Positions 33,509 to 43,299 of a DNA stretch of 56,511 nt are shown here, one piece after another. The notes beneath the pieces were generated by a model. That model was not told the origin of the DNA and did no database searches. It worked only from the letters and a program-made list of their open reading frames with translations. Each line of letters starts with the position of its first letter. Positions within the stretch are counted from its first letter, which is position 1. A program made the position numbers and the translations under genes. The stretch comes from Roseburia porci (lineage in GTDB: Bacteria > Bacillota > Clostridia > Lachnospirales > Lachnospiraceae), in assembly GCF_009695765.1 (NCBI RefSeq), contig NZ_VUNI01000021.1, positions 1-56,511 on the forward strand. Direction: 5' to 3'.

Positions 33509-33772
33509 GTGGTTAGTCAGAAAATAAAGATTATGAATCCAACAGGTCTGCATTTAAGACCGGCAGGTAATTTATGTAAAGAAGCAATGAAGTTTAAAAG
33601 TCTTATCACATTTGAATATCGCAATAATGTGGCAAATGCAAAAAGTGTGTTGAGTGTACTTGGAGCCTGCATTAAAAGCGGAGATGAAATCAATCTGATC
33701 TGCGACGGAGAAGACGAAGAGGAAGCGCTTGCATCACTGGTAAAGGCAATTGAGGAAGGATTAGGCGAATAA
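33509..33772 (+). CDS. HPr family phosphocarrier protein
   Basis: 87 residues. H15 in GLHLRPA is the site phosphorylated by PEP/enzyme I, and S46 in NAKSVLSVLG is at the exact position of the HPr kinase site, so both regulatory residues are kept. The canonical HARPA is HLRPA here. The start is GTG at 33509 with AAGGGAG upstream. No enzyme I or PTS permease is nearby, so this is an HPr paralogue (possibly Crh-like in role, but with the His retained). It sits between cdaR and leuA, two bases from the latter. Confidence 0.85.
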   Translation: MVSQKIKIMNPTGLHLRPAGNLCKEAMKFKSLITFEYRNNVANAKSVLSVLGACIKSGDEINLICDGEDEEEALASLVKAIEEGLGE

Positions 33773-33773
33773 G

Positions 33774-35450
33774 ATGTTAAATTACACAAGATACCGGAGA
33801 GTTCCGGTTTTACATTATCCGGAAAGACAGTGGCCGGACAAAGAAATCGAAAAAGCACCAATCTGGTGTTCCGTAGACTTAAGAGACGGTAATCAGGCTC
33901 TGATCGAACCAATGAACGTAGAAGAGAAAATGGAGATGTTCGATCTTCTTGTAAAACTTGGATTTAAGGAGATTGAGATCGGATTTCCGGCGGCTTCACA
34001 GATTGAGTATGATTTTTTACGTAAACTTGTCAAAGAAAACCGTATTCCGGATGATGTCAAAGTACAGGTTCTGACACAGTGCAGAGAGAACCTGATCGAC
34101 CGTACATTTGAAGCAATTCAGGGAATCAAGAATGTGGTACTTCACATTTATAATTCCACTTCTACACTTCAGAGAGATGTGGTATTCCATATGGATCGTC
34201 CGGAGATCATTCAGATTGCCGTAGACGGAACCAGAATGGTCAAAGAACGCATGAAGAATTTTGACGGCAATCTGCAGTTAGAATACTCTCCGGAGAGTTT
34301 TACCGGAACGGAGATGGATTTCGCACTCGAGATCTGTACTGCTGTTCAGAAAGAATGGGATCATGCCAATGACAACCCGATCATTTTCAATCTTCCGGCA
34401 ACTGTGGAGATGAACACACCGAATGTGTATGCAGATCAGATTGAATGGATGAGCACACATTTTGAAGATCGTGATCACATTATTTTAAGCGTACATCCAC
34501 ATAATGACAGAGGAACCGGTGTAGCGGCAACTGAACTGGCACTTCTTGCCGGAGCAGACCGTGTAGAGGGAACACTGTTTGGAAATGGAGAACGTACCGG
34601 TAACGTGGATATCCTTACCGTTGCTTATAATATGTTTTCCCAGGGGATCAATCCAGAGCTGAATCTGGAGAACGTCAACGAGATCATTGATGTTTATGAG
34701 AGATGCTGCAAGATGTCCGTCGGAATGCGTCATCCATATGCAGGAAAACTTGTATTTACTGCTTTTTCCGGAAGCCATCAGGATGCCATTAACAAAGGTG
34801 AGATGGCAATGAAAGAACGTAAGCAGGAATGGTGGGAGGTTCCTTATCTTCCGATCGATCCGGCAGACGTAGGACGCGAATACGAGCCGGTTGTAAGAAT
34901 AAACAGCCAGTCTGGTAAAGGCGGTGTCGCATTCGTAATGAATACCGTATATGGTTATAAGCTTCCGAAAGAGATGCAGAGGGAATTCGCAGATGTCATC
35001 CAGAAGATTTCCGAAAAAGAAGGCGGAGAAGTATCACCTTCCCGTATCATGGAGGCATTTGAGAAGCATTACCTCAAATTAAAAGAGCCGTTTGAGTTCA
35101 CATCACTCCGTGTGGAGGATGATCAGGACGACGATGACACCAGAGTGGCTCTGGACTTTAAATATAAAGGGGAAGACATTCATTCCGAGGCAGGTGGCAA
35201 CGGACCAATCGATGCTGCCAAGATCGCAGTACGCCAGTGCGTACCAAGTGTGGATGTCACAATCTTAAATTATGATGAACATGCACTGAGTGAGGGAAGC
35301 CATGCAAAGGCAGCCTGCTACATTCAGATGAGAGATAACAGAAGCGGTAATGTAACATTTGGTGTTGGCGTAAGTTCGAACATCACAAGAGCATCAATCC
35401 GTGCCATGTTTTCCGCATTGAACCGTCTTTCGGAAATGGAGAATTACTAG
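33774..35450 (+). CDS. leuA: 2-isopropylmalate synthase
   Basis: First step of leucine synthesis: condensation of acetyl-CoA with 2-oxoisovalerate. 558 residues, the long LeuA type. The HMGL-like TIM barrel begins with WCSVDLRDGNQAL (the Arg-Asp pair for catalysis and metal), the SVHPHNDRG motif supplies the metal-binding His pair, and GNGERTGNVD follows. The C-terminal LeuA dimerisation/regulatory domain (about 430-555) should bind leucine for feedback. leuB, leuC and leuD are not in the window and no T-box leader is present. It is placed between HPr and the polysaccharide locus, with no clear promoter in the 13 bases before 35464. Confidence 0.95.
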   Translation: MLNYTRYRRVPVLHYPERQWPDKEIEKAPIWCSVDLRDGNQALIEPMNVEEKMEMFDLLVKLGFKEIEIGFPAASQIEYDFLRKLVKENRIPDDVKVQVLTQCRENLIDRTFEAIQGIKNVVLHIYNSTSTLQRDVVFHMDRPEIIQIAVDGTRMVKERMKNFDGNLQLEYSPESFTGTEMDFALEICTAVQKEWDHANDNPIIFNLPATVEMNTPNVYADQIEWMSTHFEDRDHIILSVHPHNDRGTGVAATELALLAGADRVEGTLFGNGERTGNVDILTVAYNMFSQGINPELNLENVNEIIDVYERCCKMSVGMRHPYAGKLVFTAFSGSHQDAINKGEMAMKERKQEWWEVPYLPIDPADVGREYEPVVRINSQSGKGGVAFVMNTVYGYKLPKEMQREFADVIQKISEKEGGEVSPSRIMEAFEKHYLKLKEPFEFTSLRVEDDQDDDDTRVALDFKYKGEDIHSEAGGNGPIDAAKIAVRQCVPSVDVTILNYDEHALSEGSHAKAACYIQMRDNRSGNVTFGVGVSSNITRASIRAMFSALNRLSEMENY

Positions 35451-35463
35451 GAGCTATTTCAAA

Positions 35464-36843
35464 ATGAGAATAAGAGAACAGTATAAGCATTTGTTGAACT
35501 TTACAGCGAATATTGTAACCTTGATCGTAGACGCAGTCCTGTTCGGACTTGTGTGGTATAACTATTATGCAAGCTGGGAGATGGATAACGGACTTGTTTC
35601 CCAGTATTTCCGAAGAGGTAACTGGGCTGTGATCGGAATGTATATCCTGATCATTTTCTTCTTTACCAAAGTGTTCGGAGGTTACCGCATCGGATATATG
35701 CGTGTAACGGATATCATTTTATCGAATATGCTGGCACTTGTGCTTGGACATATTGTTGCTTTTTTAGAGCTTTGTCTGATCTGCCGTGACTATGTTAATC
35801 CGATTCCATTGATTAACGTAGCAGTCATAGAAGCAGCATTTATCGTGCTGTGGAATATTATGGTGCGTAAAGCATATCAGATGCTGTATCCGCCGAGACA
35901 GATGATCCTTGTATACGGACAGTATGCACCGGATGATCTGATCGCCAAGATCAATACGAGAAAAGATAAATATAATATCTGTGGAACAGTAAGCTGCACC
36001 GTAGGACTGAACCGGCTTTATCAGATTATTGATGATTATAAGGCAGTCGTGCTTTGTGATCTTCCGGCTGAAGTGCGTAACGACATTATGAAGCACTGTT
36101 ATGAAGAGGGAATTCGTACCTACGTAACTCCGAAGATTACAGATATCATGTTAAGAGGGGCAGACGATATCCATCTGTTTGATACACCGTTATACCTTTC
36201 CAGAAATAACGGTCTGTCCATTGACCAGAGATTTTTCAAAAGAGCCATGGATATCATAATCTCACTGATTGGAATTGTGCTGGCTTCACCATTTATGCTG
36301 ATCATTGCGATCGCAATCAAACTTTATGACGGAGGCCCTGTGTTCTATAAACAGGAACGTCTGACACGTGGACAGAAGCCATTTATGATCATCAAATTCC
36401 GGAGTATGACAACGAAATCCGAGGACAAAGGTGCACGCCTTTGTGCCAAGGACGATGCCAGAGTAACACCGGTTGGTAATATCATCCGGAATATCCATTT
36501 CGATGAACTGCCACAGTTATTCAACATCTTAAAAGGTGACATGTCAGTGGTAGGACCGAGACCGGAGCGTCAGGTGATCGCTGACCAGTATATGGATCAG
36601 ATACCGGAGTTTGCATTCCGTACCAAAGTCAAAGCCGGACTTACCGGTTATGCCCAGGTATGGGGAAAGTACAATACAACGCCATATGATAAGCTTAAGA
36701 TGGATATCACATACATCGAGAATTATTCCATCTGGCTGGATATCAAGCTGATCCTTCTGACGATCAAGATCCTCTTTATCAAAGAGAATACAGAAGGCGT
36801 TGATGAGACTCAGATTACCGCACTAAAAAAACACGATTTATAA
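35464..36843 (+). CDS. priming sugar transferase (WcaJ/CpsE-type polyprenyl phosphoglycosyl transferase)
   Basis: Starts a repeat unit by moving sugar-1-phosphate from a nucleotide sugar to undecaprenyl phosphate at the inner membrane face. 459 residues: four N-terminal spans (about 14-125), a CoA-binding-like middle (about 140-245), a re-entrant membrane helix (FFKRAMDIIISLIGIVLASPFMLI) and the catalytic domain. That domain has FRSM, the DELPQ dyad and the GPRPE motif intact. This is the first gene of the glycopolymer locus. The sugar is not predictable from sequence alone. Confidence 0.92.
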   Translation: MRIREQYKHLLNFTANIVTLIVDAVLFGLVWYNYYASWEMDNGLVSQYFRRGNWAVIGMYILIIFFFTKVFGGYRIGYMRVTDIILSNMLALVLGHIVAFLELCLICRDYVNPIPLINVAVIEAAFIVLWNIMVRKAYQMLYPPRQMILVYGQYAPDDLIAKINTRKDKYNICGTVSCTVGLNRLYQIIDDYKAVVLCDLPAEVRNDIMKHCYEEGIRTYVTPKITDIMLRGADDIHLFDTPLYLSRNNGLSIDQRFFKRAMDIIISLIGIVLASPFMLIIAIAIKLYDGGPVFYKQERLTRGQKPFMIIKFRSMTTKSEDKGARLCAKDDARVTPVGNIIRNIHFDELPQLFNILKGDMSVVGPRPERQVIADQYMDQIPEFAFRTKVKAGLTGYAQVWGKYNTTPYDKLKMDITYIENYSIWLDIKLILLTIKILFIKENTEGVDETQITALKKHDL

Positions 36844-36853
36844 ATGAGGCGTC

Positions 36854-37693
36854 ATGGGAATATCCGTTTTAATGTCAATTTATCAGAAAGAGAAAACTGA
36901 ATATTTTCAGGCTGCGATGGAAAGTATCTTAGCACAGACCTGTCCTGCAGATGAGATTGTACTCATCCAGGACGGTCCGCTCACGCCGGAACTTCTTGAT
37001 ATGATCGGGAAATACCAGATACTTTTAGATGACAGACGGAGAGAACAGGGGCTTAACCGCCCTCGTTTTGTTACTTACCGTTTTGACGAGAATGTACAGC
37101 TGGGGCGTGCACTTGCAAAAGGTGTGGAACTATGCTCAAATGAGTATATTGCGCGTATGGACACGGATGACATCGCAAGAACCGGGCGTCTGGAAGCGCA
37201 GCTTCACTATATGGAAACACATCCACAGACGGCGGTGGTCGGAGGCGCGATCGAAGAATTTAACGATGAAGAGACCGAGCGGCACATCAAGCATATGCCA
37301 ACCGGAACCGAAAATGTGAGAACTTACGGAAGATACCGGAATCCTGTGAACCATATGACCGTTATGATGCGAAAGAGTGCCATACTGGATGCTGGAAATT
37401 ATGTACATTTCCCGAATCTTGAAGATTATCATCTCTGGATCAGGGTGCTTGCAAAAGGCTATCAGCTGGATAACCTGGAAGAAGTGTTAGTGGAAGCACG
37501 TACGAATGAAGATTTTTATGGAAAACGCGGAGGAAAAGGATATTGGAAGCGTTACATGGAACTGCGGAAAATGCAGCATGAGCTTGGAATCACAACATTT
37601 CCACAGTATCTGGCAGCCTGTATGGTCACAACAGCCATGGTAGCGTCACCGAATCAGTTACGGAAGCGTTTCTATCGGATATTACGGAGATAG
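36854..37693 (+). CDS. glycosyltransferase family 2
   Basis: 279-residue GT-A enzyme. N-terminus GISVLMSIYQKEKTEYFQAAM, nucleotide-binding DEIVLIQDGP, and the DxD metal site RMDTDD near 104-109. A C-terminal hydrophobic helix (LAACMVTTAMVASPN) may touch the membrane. It resembles beta-Gal/Glc transferases of capsule clusters; donor and acceptor are unknown. Confidence 0.85.
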   Translation: MGISVLMSIYQKEKTEYFQAAMESILAQTCPADEIVLIQDGPLTPELLDMIGKYQILLDDRRREQGLNRPRFVTYRFDENVQLGRALAKGVELCSNEYIARMDTDDIARTGRLEAQLHYMETHPQTAVVGGAIEEFNDEETERHIKHMPTGTENVRTYGRYRNPVNHMTVMMRKSAILDAGNYVHFPNLEDYHLWIRVLAKGYQLDNLEEVLVEARTNEDFYGKRGGKGYWKRYMELRKMQHELGITTFPQYLAACMVTTAMVASPNQLRKRFYRILRR

Positions 37694-37719
37694 ATTCATT
37701 AATAAGAGAGGAGATGGAC

Positions 37720-38715
37720 ATGGAAAAAGTATTAAGCGTAGTAATCCCGTCTTATAATGTTGAAAAATATCTGGACCGATGCCTGTCATCATTTGTGAAT
37801 GCAGAAGTATTAAGAGATATTGAAATCCTGATCATCAATGACGGATCAACGGATAAAACATCTGAGATTGCAGAGAAATACTGCCGGAAATACCCGAGCA
37901 GTTTTACCTTATACAATAAAGAGAATGGCGGACATGGCTCCGGCATCAATTATGGAATCGAGCACGCCACGGGCAAGTATTTCAAAGTCGTGGATGGGGA
38001 TGACTGGGTAGAAACAGGAAATCTGCCTGTGTTTATCCATACATTAAAGAAAACAAATGCAGATATCGTAGCTTCCAACTATCGCCTGGTACAGGATGGA
38101 ACGGATCAGATATTGGAAGAGCGCTATGCATGCAAAAATAAATATCATTACGGCAAAGAATGGGGATTTGCGGAAGCAGTCAGCGAACCGATCATTAAGA
38201 TCCATTCCCTGACGATCCGGACCGATATTCTCAAAGAAAACAATATCCGTGTGGATGAAAAAGTATTTTATGAGGATGCAGAATACATTCTGTATCCAAT
38301 CCCGTTCTGTAAAAATGTATATTATGATCCAACCTTTGTATACATGTACCGTCTTGGCAGAAACGGACAGAGTGTGGATATTGAATCGATGAAGCGGCAC
38401 CGGAAAGATCATATGCAGGTGCTCAATTCATTATTTGAATATTATATTGACCACCAGTTTATCCAGCAGTACAAGAAGAAATATCTGGAGCGCGGAATCG
38501 CATTATCCGTGCAGAACCAGTATCAGATCTATCTTGCAATGGGAGACGAAGCTGGTGTGTATGACAAAATGAAAAGATTTGATACACAGCTTCGGGAAAA
38601 CTACCCGGGAATTTATCAGGCTGTGACCAAGAAGAGCATTTGGGCAATACGGCACAGCAGCTATCTGCTGTTCCCGTTTGCTGTGAAATTATATAAGCTT
38701 ATGAAACGTTCGTGA
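37720..38715 (+). CDS. glycosyltransferase family 2
   Basis: 331 residues. KVLSVVIPSYNVEKYLDRCL, LIINDGSTDKT, NGGHGSGINYGIEHATG and DGDDWV give a complete GT-A signature. A start at 37720 is preferred over 37714 because GGAG lies just upstream. The C-terminal 110 residues are helical and basic. It is a close relative of the next gene (38723), which shares the ENGGHGSxIN segment, so the pair probably arose by tandem duplication. Confidence 0.88.
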   Translation: MEKVLSVVIPSYNVEKYLDRCLSSFVNAEVLRDIEILIINDGSTDKTSEIAEKYCRKYPSSFTLYNKENGGHGSGINYGIEHATGKYFKVVDGDDWVETGNLPVFIHTLKKTNADIVASNYRLVQDGTDQILEERYACKNKYHYGKEWGFAEAVSEPIIKIHSLTIRTDILKENNIRVDEKVFYEDAEYILYPIPFCKNVYYDPTFVYMYRLGRNGQSVDIESMKRHRKDHMQVLNSLFEYYIDHQFIQQYKKKYLERGIALSVQNQYQIYLAMGDEAGVYDKMKRFDTQLRENYPGIYQAVTKKSIWAIRHSSYLLFPFAVKLYKLMKRS

Positions 38716-38722
38716 GGAAATT

Positions 38723-39781
38723 ATGGAAAAGATATTATCAATTGTGATACCGACATACAATGCGGAAAAGTTTTTGGATAAGGGACTGCCAACATATATT
38801 CTGGATGACAAAGAGAAGATGAAAAAACTTGAAGTTCTTGTTGTCAATGATGGTACACCGGATAACAGTGTTGCAGTTGCACAGAAGTATGTAGATCAGT
38901 ATCCGGAGACTTTTAAGATCATTAATAAAGAGAATGGCGGGCATGGCTCTGCAATTAATGTGGGCGTGGAACATGTCACCGGAAAGTATTTCAAATGTGT
39001 GGATGCGGATGACTGGGTCGTAACAGATGCGCTTTCCCATATGATGGACATTTTAGAGCAGTCCGAGGCAGAGGTGGTCGTATCCAGCTTTAAGAATTAT
39101 GATCTGATCACACAGTCTTATATTCCAAGGGATATACATAATCCTTCGGAAGATAAGAACAAATTATATACGATTCCTGAGATCATGGAGATCTTTGGAG
39201 AGGTTTATTATGGAATGTCTTTCCATGGAGTTACTTACCAGACAAAGTTCTACCGGGAGCAGAATTATAAGCTGACGGAGCATGTATTTTATGAAGATCA
39301 GGAATTCGCAACGATTCCGATGTGCCGTGCAACAAAGATTCAGCTGGTTGAGGAAGAACTTTATGTATACCGGATCGGAGATGTGAACCAGAGCATCGCA
39401 GCGGAGAGCCAGTTAAAGAAACTTCCGGATTTCCATAAGATCATATTCAGCATGATCGCATTCGAAAAGAAGCTTCCGGAGTGCCCGGAAGGTGCAAGAG
39501 ACTTATGGGCAAAAAAGGTATCCATGTTTATTGCAAGCTATTATCAGATTGCACTGATCAAAAGCAAAGATAAGAAGAAATACCGTCCGGTCGTAGAAGA
39601 CATCAACCGGAAGATCGAGAAAGAAAGTCCATATATCTATGGATGCATCAAAAATAAATACAAAGTATTCAGGCTTTTTAACAGATTGCATATGAGCAAT
39701 GACTTTTATGACAATCAGTTTTCAAAAATGTTAAAATTCGTAAAAAAAGGATTTCATGTAGACAGAAAAATCTATTATTGA
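38723..39781 (+). CDS. glycosyltransferase family 2
   Basis: 352 residues. KILSIVIPTYNAEKFLDKGL, VVNDGTPDNS, ENGGHGSAINVGVEHVTGKYF and DADDWV. Same architecture as the upstream enzyme and only seven bases apart. Duplication and divergence would let the pair add two different residues of the repeat unit (inference). The C-terminal region is basic (KKGFHVDRKIYY), suggesting peripheral membrane contact. Confidence 0.88.
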   Translation: MEKILSIVIPTYNAEKFLDKGLPTYILDDKEKMKKLEVLVVNDGTPDNSVAVAQKYVDQYPETFKIINKENGGHGSAINVGVEHVTGKYFKCVDADDWVVTDALSHMMDILEQSEAEVVVSSFKNYDLITQSYIPRDIHNPSEDKNKLYTIPEIMEIFGEVYYGMSFHGVTYQTKFYREQNYKLTEHVFYEDQEFATIPMCRATKIQLVEEELYVYRIGDVNQSIAAESQLKKLPDFHKIIFSMIAFEKKLPECPEGARDLWAKKVSMFIASYYQIALIKSKDKKKYRPVVEDINRKIEKESPYIYGCIKNKYKVFRLFNRLHMSNDFYDNQFSKMLKFVKKGFHVDRKIYY

Positions 39782-39794
39782 TAAGGAGCCGGAA

Positions 39795-41117
39795 GTGGGA
39801 GAGAACAGTTTAGACTACAGCAACAACAGACGATGGGAGAATTTATATCTGATCATATATGGGGTGATCGTGGCGCATGATGTTCTGGATGCAACGATGT
39901 TTAATATCCAGTGGCCGCCAAAAACAGGGCTTGTTTTGTATTTTGCAATCATGGTATACACCCTTGCAATGCTTTGTTTCAACAACAAATACAGCAAAAA
40001 AGAACTGATCTGTGCAGGTGTGGTTCTTGCCGCATTTGTGATTGCAGCAGTGGTTGGAGATAATTCCTTCCTGTTTGAGGTAGGATTTCTGATCGTAGGA
40101 GTAAAGAATATACATTTTGACCGGATATTAAAAGTATTTTTCGGAGTCAGCTTTGTAATTCTTGCAGCAGCTATGATCTGCTCCCAGACCGGTATGATTG
40201 AAAACCTCGTATATCCTTCGGTAAGAGGCGGGGTACGTCAGTGCTTTGGAACAATCTATCCGACAGATTTCGCAGCACATGTATTCTATATGGCAATGGC
40301 AGCACTGTGCGTAAATAATCGAAGAATCCATATTGCAGATATCGTGATCGTAGGAGCGCTTGGAGTATTTGTCTATAAAGCATGCAGTGCATTTACCGGA
40401 ACGATGACACTCGGACTTGCAGCAATCGGTATGATCGTTGTCATGATCGTGCAAAGGAGACTGGAACAGGCGAAAAATCCGGTCATTGTCGTAGATTTTA
40501 AGGAAGATGCACCGGCGGAGCCGCAGCAGAAAGCATGGAGAGATGCATTTACCGGAAACCGGTTTGCAGATGAGTCCCCATATGAGACATCAGAGGAAGT
40601 TCTGGAATGTACAGATGCCCCTTCAGGATGGTGGAATGGACTTCTTCGGTTCCTGACACTGGCACCTGTATTCTTTGCAGCACTTTTTATCGGCATGGTG
40701 CATCTGTATCGGCCGGAAAGCGCATTCTGGGCGAAACTGGACCAGATCTTAAGTATCCGTCTTTCTGTCAGTGCAGAAGGAATCGCCAATTATGCATACC
40801 GTTTCTTCGGACAGCATGTCGAAGAGTTTGGAAACGGCCGCTCGATCGAGACAAGAGAACATTATTTCTTTATAGATGACTCTTATCTCAGGATGGCACT
40901 GATCTATGGAATCGCAATCCTGATCGTGGTGCTTATTATGATGATCATCATTGCAAACCGTGCGGTCCGCTATCAGAGATGCATGCTGTATCTGGCAATG
41001 CTTCTGATCGCATTACATTGCTTTATGGAACAGCATATGCTTGAAATGGCATTTAATCCGTTCATTCTGGGCATGTTTGCAGACATGAACTGGGAAAGAA
41101 AAATACATCAAAAGTAA
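39795..41117 (+). CDS. O-antigen-polymerase-like (Wzy-type) membrane protein
   Basis: 440 residues with about ten spans. A long extracytoplasmic or cytoplasmic loop (about 225-295, acidic: PVIVVDFKEDAPAEPQQKAW) splits the spans, followed by the larger periplasmic-type loop carrying EEFGNGRSIETREHY, typical of polymerases. The family is highly variable, so the call rests on topology and cluster position. GTG start with AAGGAG. If correct it polymerises lipid-linked repeat units outside the membrane, but no Wzx flippase is visible. Confidence 0.7.
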   Translation: MGENSLDYSNNRRWENLYLIIYGVIVAHDVLDATMFNIQWPPKTGLVLYFAIMVYTLAMLCFNNKYSKKELICAGVVLAAFVIAAVVGDNSFLFEVGFLIVGVKNIHFDRILKVFFGVSFVILAAAMICSQTGMIENLVYPSVRGGVRQCFGTIYPTDFAAHVFYMAMAALCVNNRRIHIADIVIVGALGVFVYKACSAFTGTMTLGLAAIGMIVVMIVQRRLEQAKNPVIVVDFKEDAPAEPQQKAWRDAFTGNRFADESPYETSEEVLECTDAPSGWWNGLLRFLTLAPVFFAALFIGMVHLYRPESAFWAKLDQILSIRLSVSAEGIANYAYRFFGQHVEEFGNGRSIETREHYFFIDDSYLRMALIYGIAILIVVLIMMIIIANRAVRYQRCMLYLAMLLIALHCFMEQHMLEMAFNPFILGMFADMNWERKIHQK

Positions 41118-41138
41118 TCACATAATGGAGAATAATCA

Positions 41139-43265
41139 ATGGATTCAAAGAAATGGATTGTACGATATATAGAGCTTGCATTGGACGTTATCGTCATGTT
41201 TGTCGCATATGCAGTTGCCAATAAGATCAAGTTCGGTGGATTCCGTACCGGTATTCTCTATCCGGAGGGAAGATACCTGACACTGTTTTTGATTGAGATG
41301 GCAGCCTATGGTATCGTCTCTCTTTTGTTTTTTGTCAATGACAATCTGTTAGCAAGAAATGCAGCACAGGAGATTCTTGCGCTGATCAAGATGTTTGCAT
41401 ATACAGTTGCACTTACAGCTCTGTTTATCTATTTTACCAAATCAGCAGAATATTATTCCAGAGAGCAGATGATCTGGTTCTTTGCAATCAGTTTCTGGCT
41501 TGTTTTCTTTGTACGTCAGTGGCTCAAACGTATCATCATGAAGAGTTATCACAGATCCGGGGCAAACGAGAAGATCATGCTTGTCACAACATCGGATCAG
41601 GCAGAGCGCGTCATAAAACGCATCAAAGAAACAAGAAACTGGTATTTTCGAATCTCCAGCATCGCAATTTTAGATAAGAATATGATCGGAGAAGAAATCA
41701 ATAAGATTGAGGTTGTTGCGGATGCAGGCAATCTGATGGAGTTGATCTCGACCTCTGAGATTGATTCGGTATTTTTGCATGTTCCGGAATACTATTGTTT
41801 CCAGTATAAGAAATTTATCAATGATGTCCGGAGTATGGGCAAGACCATACATCTGAACATCGATGAGTATGAATTGCATTCCGGCTCCAGACAGCTGCAA
41901 TATCTTGGAAAATTTGCAGTTGTCAGCTGGATCGGTAAATATTACCGTTTGAGAGAACTCGTGTTCAAACGTCTGATGGACGTGATCGGCGGACTGATCG
42001 GAACCGTCCTTTTTGTGATATTATGGCCGTTTTTCGCACTTGCGCACTGGATCGAAGGCGATAAAGGACATACGATCATGCCAATCGTCCGTGTCGGAAA
42101 GAATGGACGCCGTTTCTATATGTATAAATTCCGCACCATGTATCTCGATGCACAGGAACGCTATATGGTATGGAAAATGGATGGCTCCATCGGAAAAGAT
42201 CCGCGATACTCCAAAGTGGGAAGAGTGATCAAGGCACTTGGAATCGAACTTTTGCCAAACGCATGGAATGTGCTCTGGGGAGACATGAGTATCGTCGGAG
42301 CAAAAGCGCCTTCACTTCCGGATTTTATCGGTTATTCCAAGGAACAGCGAAAAGGTCTCCGGTTAAAACCTGGTGTGACCGGATTCTGGAGAGCTTATTA
42401 TAAAGAAAGAGGAATCGAAGCACTGCAGCAGGAGTGTGACGATTATTATATTGAGGAATACAGCACACGGCTGGATCTTCAGATCATTGGACGAGCACTC
42501 TTAAATAAATTCACAAGCAAAAGAATCTACAGAGATCATTCGGTGGATTTTGAAGACGAAATGGCTTTTCTGGCTGATATACAGGCAGATGAAGCACCAC
42601 TTGTGTACGAGAAAGATTATGACGAACCGGAACTTCAGACAAGAAAAAGCAATCCGGTGTATGCAGTGTTAAAAAGAGCCTTTGACATTGTGTCATCACT
42701 GCTTGGAATGATCATACTTTCACCGGTATTTCTGATTCTGGCGATCATGGTACGCTGGGAAGACGGTGGATCGGTATTTTACGGACACACGAGAGTCGGT
42801 TATCACGGGAAAAAGATTACCGTATACAAATTCCGCAGCATGAAAATGCGTGTCGGAGATCTGGAGAAGATCCTTACACCGGAGCAGCTCGAACAGTATA
42901 AAAAAGAGTTCAAGATCGATAACGATCCGCGAATTACAAGAATCGGAAATATCTTAAGAAAGACAAGCCTGGATGAACTCCCGCAGTTATTTAACATCTT
43001 TAAGGGAGATCTTTCCGTGATCGGACCAAGACCGATCGTTGCAAAAGAAACAGCAATCTATGGCAGACAGGTTGCCAAACTGCTCTCGGTAAAACCTGGA
43101 CTGACCGGTTACTGGCAGGCATATGCCAGAAATAATGCAACCTACGAAAGTGGGGAACGTCAGAAAATGGAGATGTACTATGTAGATAATCGTTCACTCT
43201 GGCTTGACATTAAGATCTTATTCCGCACGGTAATATCTGTTATCAAACGGGACGGGGCAGAATAA
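41139..43265 (+). CDS. fused double-domain polyprenyl phosphoglycosyl transferase
   Basis: 708 residues, far above the usual 200-480 for the family. Layout: four N-terminal spans (about 10-125), a CoA-binding-like domain (about 140-265), a first sugar-transferase domain (about 275-460) and, after an acidic linker, a second complete one (about 510-705). The second has FRSM, the catalytic dyad D612-E613 in LDELPQ and GPRP at 629-632. In the first, the aligned dyad is E370-L371 (GIELLPN) and GPRP has become GAKA (387-390), so it is probably catalytically dead although FRTM and the fold are kept. No frameshift separates the halves. Confidence 0.9.
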   Translation: MDSKKWIVRYIELALDVIVMFVAYAVANKIKFGGFRTGILYPEGRYLTLFLIEMAAYGIVSLLFFVNDNLLARNAAQEILALIKMFAYTVALTALFIYFTKSAEYYSREQMIWFFAISFWLVFFVRQWLKRIIMKSYHRSGANEKIMLVTTSDQAERVIKRIKETRNWYFRISSIAILDKNMIGEEINKIEVVADAGNLMELISTSEIDSVFLHVPEYYCFQYKKFINDVRSMGKTIHLNIDEYELHSGSRQLQYLGKFAVVSWIGKYYRLRELVFKRLMDVIGGLIGTVLFVILWPFFALAHWIEGDKGHTIMPIVRVGKNGRRFYMYKFRTMYLDAQERYMVWKMDGSIGKDPRYSKVGRVIKALGIELLPNAWNVLWGDMSIVGAKAPSLPDFIGYSKEQRKGLRLKPGVTGFWRAYYKERGIEALQQECDDYYIEEYSTRLDLQIIGRALLNKFTSKRIYRDHSVDFEDEMAFLADIQADEAPLVYEKDYDEPELQTRKSNPVYAVLKRAFDIVSSLLGMIILSPVFLILAIMVRWEDGGSVFYGHTRVGYHGKKITVYKFRSMKMRVGDLEKILTPEQLEQYKKEFKIDNDPRITRIGNILRKTSLDELPQLFNIFKGDLSVIGPRPIVAKETAIYGRQVAKLLSVKPGLTGYWQAYARNNATYESGERQKMEMYYVDNRSLWLDIKILFRTVISVIKRDGAE

Positions 43266-43299
43266 AAGCAGGAGAGAATACGGTTTCGGAGGAAGTATC

